Assembly (NCBI GenBank): GCA_019264575.1
Contig: JAHUZV010000018.1
Coordinates: 38,475 to 102,474, forward strand
Direction of reading: 5' to 3'
DNA from: Vulcanococcus sp.
GTDB lineage: Bacteria > Cyanobacteriota > Cyanobacteriia > PCC-6307 > Cyanobiaceae
DNA: 64,000 nucleotides
The position numbers were made by a program, and so were the translations under genes. This document shows positions 60,280-64,000 of the stretch, one piece after another. Position 1 is the first letter of the stretch; the number at the start of each line of letters is the position of its first letter. A model generated the notes under the pieces. The model had not been told where the DNA came from, did no database searches, and was given only the letters and a program-made list of their open reading frames with translations.

Positions 60280-60579
60280 ATGGCTTCCTACAAGGTCACC
60301 CTCATCAGCGAGGCAGAGGGCCTCAACAAGACCATCGAGGTTCCCGACGACCAGTACATCCTCGACGCCGCTGAAGAGCAGGGCATCGACCTCCCCTACT
60401 CCTGCCGTGCTGGTGCTTGCAGCACCTGCGCCGGCAAGATCACCGCTGGCACCGTGGACCAGTCGGACCAGAGCTTCCTCGACGACGACCAGATCGAAGC
60501 TGGCTTCGTTCTGACCTGCGTGGCTTACCCCACCAGCGACTGCACCATCAAGACCCACGCCGAAGAAGAGCTCTATTGA
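60280..60579 (+). CDS. petF: Photosynthetic [2Fe-2S] ferredoxin I
   Basis: PetF accepts electrons from photosystem I and passes them to FNR, FTR and assimilatory enzymes. The 99 residues start [53 protein letters not shown]. Cluster ligands are in [12 protein letters not shown] and [10 protein letters not shown], and the end is HAEEELY, all typical of plant-type ferredoxin. It is the main photosynthetic form, unlike the relative at 20425. A 200-bp region with hairpins lies upstream and a strong terminator downstream. Confidence 0.98.
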   Translation: MASYKVTLISEAEGLNKTIEVPDDQYILDAAEEQGIDLPYSCRAGACSTCAGKITAGTVDQSDQSFLDDDQIEAGFVLTCVAYPTSDCTIKTHAEEELY

Positions 60580-60628
60580 GCTCCTGCTCGGGTCGTGCCT
60601 GTTCACGCCCCGGCAGCTTGATTTCCCC

Positions 60629-60653
60629 AACCACCCTTCGGGGTGGTTTTTTT
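60629..60653 (+). terminator. Rho-independent terminator after petF
   Basis: Stem AACCACCC/GGGTGGTT with a TTCG tetraloop, followed by a run of Ts, 50 bp past the petF stop. Confidence 0.93.
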
Positions 60654-60687
60654 GTTTCCATCCACCCCTCCCCACACCGCTCTCGCC

Positions 60688-61098
60688 GTGCCCGCCGCCT
60701 CCGCCTCGGCATCCACGCCTCCTCAGGTGGCCGAGCTCTACGCCCATGGCAGCGAGCACACCAGCCTTGGCGGCCAATACAGCTTTCGGGTGCTGGGGCC
60801 CTGCTGCCGCCTGTTCGACCGCGAGGAGCTTCCCTGGCCCTGCTGCCGCATAGCCTGGCGCAGCAAAGAGCCCAGCTGGCGGCGGGTGGGCCGCCGCTTC
60901 GTGGCTGATCTAGCGGCGCGGCGCTGCCCCTCCTATGCGGTGGAGCTGTTGCAGCCAGGCTCCCGCCCCACGGTGACCGTGCTCACGCTCTTCTCCCTGC
61001 GGCTCAGCTCCCCCCTGCAGGAGTGGTGGTACAGCAAGCAGCCCGCTTCATTTGAAGCCGAAAACATCGCTCCGCCACGCCCGGAGGGCGCTGTATAG
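60688..61098 (+). CDS. Conserved hypothetical protein downstream of petF
   Basis: From GTG 60688 (VPAASASASTPPQVAELYAHG) the product has 136 residues; an ATG at 60643 is in frame but lies in the petF terminator. The protein is soluble and Arg/Cys-rich (CCRLFDREELPWPCCRIAWRS, RRFVADLAARRCPSYAVELL). The Cys pairs could bind metal. It is likely a cyanobacterial conserved protein; function unknown. Confidence 0.6.
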   Translation: MPAASASASTPPQVAELYAHGSEHTSLGGQYSFRVLGPCCRLFDREELPWPCCRIAWRSKEPSWRRVGRRFVADLAARRCPSYAVELLQPGSRPTVTVLTLFSLRLSSPLQEWWYSKQPASFEAENIAPPRPEGAV

Positions 61099-61120
61099 CC
61101 AGGGGCAACGCAAGGCACAG

Positions 61121-61148
61121 AAAAGCCCCTGCCGATTGGGCAGAGGCT
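61121..61148 (-). terminator. Rho-independent terminator after psbV
   Basis: On the minus strand, stem GCCTCTGCC/GGCAGGGGC (one U-G wobble), 5-nt loop, then TTTT, about 26 bp past the psbV stop. Confidence 0.8.
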
Positions 61149-61173
61149 GAGTGTTTTGAGGGTTTGGTGGAGA

Positions 61174-61683
61174 TCAGAAGTAGATCTTGCCGCCGCCCCA
61201 GGCAGAACCCTGAACCTTGGGGGCCACCAGGATGAAGCCGGCCATCAGGCGCAGGTCTTCGTCGTTCAGATCGCGCATCTTCACGAACACGTCGCTGCTG
61301 CGGATGCTGGGGTGCACGTCGGCGATGCTGTACTCGCCGTCGTAGCTGGTGGGATCCTTCATGTAGTCCACCAGGGCGTCCACGTTGTCCCGGGCAGGGG
61401 TGGCCAGGGCCAGGGTCTCAGGGTCGAGGCCCACGTTTTGGTTCGTCTTGGTGATGCCGCCGGCGTGGCACTCACCGCAGCTGCTGTTGAAGATCTTGCG
61501 GCCCGCTTTGATCTCCTGTTCGCTGAAGGTCACCGACACGCCATCGGCATTGGCGGGAACGGTGAGCTGGTCAGCGGTCCACTGAGCAGCCTGGGCGGGG
61601 CCGGCCAGACCCACCAGGAGGGCCAGGGGCAGAACCAGCACCCGGGCCAGGGTCCGGAGGGCAGAGGAGAAAGAAGAGGCCAT
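61174..61683 (-). CDS. psbV: Cytochrome c550 (photosystem II extrinsic protein PsbV)
   Basis: PsbV is a lumenal haem protein that stabilises the Mn4CaO5 cluster of photosystem II. From ATG 61683 (MASSFSSALRTLARV) the 169-residue precursor has a Sec signal (VLVLPLALLVGLAGPAQA, cleavage near residue 33), then the haem motif C69-GE-C72-H73. Signature segments include GLDPETLALATPARDNVDALVDYMKDP and MRDLNDEDLRLMAGFIL. Its haem is probably attached by the CcdA/Ccs1 system encoded at 4.2-6.2 kb. Confidence 0.97.
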   Translation of the reverse strand: MASSFSSALRTLARVLVLPLALLVGLAGPAQAAQWTADQLTVPANADGVSVTFSEQEIKAGRKIFNSSCGECHAGGITKTNQNVGLDPETLALATPARDNVDALVDYMKDPTSYDGEYSIADVHPSIRSSDVFVKMRDLNDEDLRLMAGFILVAPKVQGSAWGGGKIYF

Positions 61684-61790
61684 CGAAAAAGCCGGCAAGG
61701 TGGCGGTGGAAACCGCGCCAGAGCCCTTGTATCACGGCCAATGGGCCTGCCGGTTGCCCAAGCCCCAGCCACTCACGAACTGTTGCAGCC

Positions 61791-62741
61791 TCAGCTCTCG
61801 TCTGCGGCTACCTCAACGCTGAGGAAGTCTTTGGCCAGTTCGGTGTTGGGGAAGATGGCCCGCGCTTCGTTGAGTAGATCGTCGGGCGTCACCGGGTTGC
61901 CCGGCACGTAGCGCGGGCTGAGGTGGGTGAGCATCAGCTGTTTCACGCCGGCAGCCAGGGCCGTCTGTGCCGCCATGGTGCTGGTGGAGTGCTGGCGGGC
62001 AAAGGCCATCTCCGCTTCGGCGTGGGAAAAGGTGCTCTCGTGGATCAGCAGATCGGCCCCCTGGGCCAGCTCCACGGCCGCCTCGCTGAACACCGTGTCG
62101 GTGCAGTACACAACGCTGCAACCCGGCCGCTCCGGGCCGCAGAGGCTGGCGCCGTTGATGATGCGGCCGTCGTCGAGTACTACCTCGCGCCCGGCTTTGA
62201 GCTCGGCGTAGATCGGTCCGGCTGGGATGCGGAGGGCGCGGGCCTGCTCCACATCAAAGCGGCCGGCGCGGGGCTTTTGATCCACGCGGTAGGCGTAGGC
62301 GGGCACCCGGTGGATGAGCTTGGTGCAGCGCACCGTGATGTCGTCGTCGTCGAGCAGCACTGCGCCGCTGGCCGCGGCATCCTTCACCCGGTGGCTGCGC
62401 AGCGGGTAGCCAATCCGGGTTGAGGAGGTGCGCAGCACGCCCTCGAGGTAGTCGCGCAGAGGGTCGGGGCCGTAGAGGTCGATGCCGCTGCACGTGCCAG
62501 CCAGCCCCAGGCTGGCCAGGAGCCCCGGCAGGCCGAACACGTGATCCCCATGCATATGGGTGATGAAGATGCGCCGCAGCTGGCTCACCCGCAGTTCGCT
62601 GCGCAGGAACTGGTGCTGGGTGCCTTCACCGCAGTCGAACAGCCACAGCTCGGCGCGCTGCGGCAGGCGCAGTGCCACCGCCGACACGTTGCGGCCGCGG
62701 GTGGGCACGCCGGAACTGGTGCCGAGGAAGGTGACCTGCAC
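61791..62741 (-). CDS. rnz: Ribonuclease Z (tRNA 3' endonuclease)
   Basis: RNase Z cuts tRNA precursors 3' of the discriminator base. The 316 residues are the short form: [24 protein letters not shown] start, metal motif [17 protein letters not shown] (HxHxDH), and the exosite [26 protein letters not shown]-like and [15 protein letters not shown] motifs and a C-terminal LTHLSPRY follow. Essential housekeeping gene, probably expressed alone. Confidence 0.95.
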   Translation of the reverse strand: MQVTFLGTSSGVPTRGRNVSAVALRLPQRAELWLFDCGEGTQHQFLRSELRVSQLRRIFITHMHGDHVFGLPGLLASLGLAGTCSGIDLYGPDPLRDYLEGVLRTSSTRIGYPLRSHRVKDAAASGAVLLDDDDITVRCTKLIHRVPAYAYRVDQKPRAGRFDVEQARALRIPAGPIYAELKAGREVVLDDGRIINGASLCGPERPGCSVVYCTDTVFSEAAVELAQGADLLIHESTFSHAEAEMAFARQHSTSTMAAQTALAAGVKQLMLTHLSPRYVPGNPVTPDDLLNEARAIFPNTELAKDFLSVEVAADES

Positions 62742-62858
62742 GGCCGGCCGGAGGCTCCCCGGTGTGACTGATCTGATCGTGCCATGGCGCCGCCGCTGGG
62801 CCCTGGCGGGATGGTCAGCTGCTCGTCACAATGACCTGCCGTGCTGCTGTGGCCTGCG

Positions 62859-64000
62859 ATGGCTCGCCTGAGACGCCTACCGCTGGGAGTGTTCGCTCTA
62901 ACGGCTTCTTTGTTGGCCGCCCCGAGCGTGTTGGCGCGATCCGCTCAGCCTCAGGTCGCCCAGGCCTCTGCGCTGAACGAACCGCTGCTGCGGGTGCTGG
63001 TGCTGCAGGGTCAGGAAGCGCGGCTGCGGCCGGCCTTGTCGGCGGCTGGGCTGCGCCTGCGAGATGGCCAGGGGCGGGTGCTGGCGGAGCTCGGCGGGCA
63101 GGTGGTGCTGCAGGCGGCCCCTGATGGCGGCTGGCTGCGGTTGGTGCGGGCCGATGGATCCGAGAGCGAGCAGTGGCAGCTGCGGGAGGCGTGGCTCGAG
63201 GCCTTGGCTGGCTCCGAAGAACGGGATCCGGGCCTGTGGGTTGGGCAGCGCCGCTATCGAGGACGGCTGCAGCTGTTGACCCAGGCCGCTCAGCTGCAGG
63301 TGGTGAACCATGTGCCGCTGGAGACCTACTTGCCCAGCGTGGTGGGCAGCGAAATGCCGGCGAGCTGGCCCCTGCAGGCGCTGAAGGCTCAGGCGGTGGC
63401 TGCCCGCACCTATGCCCTCAAGGCGCGCAAGCCCTCGGCGCCCTTCGATGTGCAGGCCACCACCGCCAGCCAGGTTTACAAGGGTGTGGAGGCCGAGACC
63501 CCATCCACCCTGTCGGCGGTGGCGGCGACGCGGGGCCAGGTGCTCACCTACAACAACGCCCTGATTGATGCGGTGTTTCACAGCAGCAGCGGCGGCAGCA
63601 CCGAGAGCAGCGGCGACCTCTGGCCGCGGCAACTGCCCTATTTGGTGAGCGTGCCCGATTTCGATCAGGCCTCACCGGTGCGCGACTGGCGTCAGCCCCT
63701 CGATCGCACCCGCCTGCAGCAAGCGTTTCCGGAGCTGGGCGGGGCACTGGGCATTGATGTGGTCGCCACCACGCCCACCGGCCGGGTGCGTCAGGCGCGG
63801 GTGGTTGGTCCCAGCGGGCAGCTTTCGCTCACGGGTGCCCAGCTGCGGTCTCGCCTCGGCCTGAAGAGCACTTGGGTGCGCTTCGAGCTGGTGCCCACCG
63901 CCAGCACCGCTGGACCTGACCTGCAGGGTTTGCCCCTCGATTCCGCCAGTGGAGCGGCGCCAGCCGTGGCGCCGCCCCCCATGCCCGCGGTGTCGCAGCC
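62859..64000 (+). CDS. SpoIID/LytB-family protein, 3' end cut by the window
   Basis: The open frame from ATG 62859 (MARLRRLPLGVFALTASLL) to the window edge encodes 380 residues without stop. It has a signal peptide to about residue 25, then a beta-rich region and a SpoIID domain (VNHVPLETYLPSVVGSEMPASWPLQALKAQAVAARTYAL is the clear signature, around residues 155-190). HSSSGGSTESS fits the catalytic-type loop. Such proteins degrade or modify glycan strands of peptidoglycan. The end has a Pro/Ala-rich tail. A GTG at 62841 is also possible. Confidence 0.88.
   Translation, partial: MARLRRLPLGVFALTASLLAAPSVLARSAQPQVAQASALNEPLLRVLVLQGQEARLRPALSAAGLRLRDGQGRVLAELGGQVVLQAAPDGGWLRLVRADGSESEQWQLREAWLEALAGSEERDPGLWVGQRRYRGRLQLLTQAAQLQVVNHVPLETYLPSVVGSEMPASWPLQALKAQAVAARTYALKARKPSAPFDVQATTASQVYKGVEAETPSTLSAVAATRGQVLTYNNALIDAVFHSSSGGSTESSGDLWPRQLPYLVSVPDFDQASPVRDWRQPLDRTRLQQAFPELGGALGIDVVATTPTGRVRQARVVGPSGQLSLTGAQLRSRLGLKSTWVRFELVPTASTAGPDLQGLPLDSASGAAPAVAPPPMPAVSQ

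Overview
This window is a dense, GC-rich stretch of a cyanobacterial chromosome. The markers are an allophycocyanin core operon with its core-membrane linker, cytochrome c550 (psbV), plant-type ferredoxin, the variable chain of ferredoxin-thioredoxin reductase, a Ycf65/PSRP-3 ribosomal protein, a photosystem II S4-domain protein, a cyanobacterial PII protein, and an ATP synthase operon with paired b and b' subunits and a separate beta-epsilon operon. High GC, very tight packing and repeated GCGATCGC (HIP1) octamers suggest a Cyanobium or Synechococcus-type picocyanobacterium rather than a low-GC Prochlorococcus; that placement is inference. I see no insertion sequence, prophage, CRISPR array or rRNA. 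One tRNA (Val, GAC) is present.

Layout. 0-7.5 kb: rlmH, purB, a TlyA-type methyltransferase, glnB, queF and a ftsW-ccdA-ccs1 cell division/cytochrome c maturation operon. 7.5-12.3 kb: apcE, then apcA-apcB-apcC, with a striking 25-bp perfect inverted repeat in the apcA leader. 12.4-19.6 kb: a methyltransferase coupled to atpI and the operon atpB-atpE-atpF2-atpF-atpH-atpA-atpG, closed by a large hairpin. 19.6-29.8 kb: a 2OG-Fe(II) oxygenase-like gene; a ferredoxin/small ORF/DUF3326/YchJ string; alanine dehydrogenase; a GTPase-nadD-nadE operon; pepP; a HAD phosphatase without a normal start codon. 29.9-30.4 kb: PSRP-3.

30.4-39.2 kb is the most unusual part. Six co-directional, mostly 4-bp-overlapping genes encode a small membrane protein, an FHA-membrane protein, an atypical Ser/Thr kinase with a zinc ribbon, a von Willebrand A (VWA) protein, a PP2C phosphatase with a membrane anchor, and a further membrane protein. 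They lie divergent from a class A penicillin-binding protein that carries its own FHA domain. This looks like a self-contained phospho-threonine signalling unit, possibly linked to peptidoglycan synthesis. A rhomboid-like protein follows.

39.2-45.7 kb: atpD-atpC, divergent CIRCE-controlled groES-groEL, an ammonium transporter, msrB and secG. 45.7-53.3 kb: gpmI, pyrR, ftrV, an Hsp70-like protein with a possible membrane partner, rpoZ, DUF1818 and a hydroxyacid dehydrogenase. 53.3-64 kb: a membrane protein with an EVE-domain protein, murD, tRNA-Val, the PSII S4 protein, serA, prmA, petF, psbV, RNase Z and the 5' part of a SpoIID-family gene cut by the window edge.
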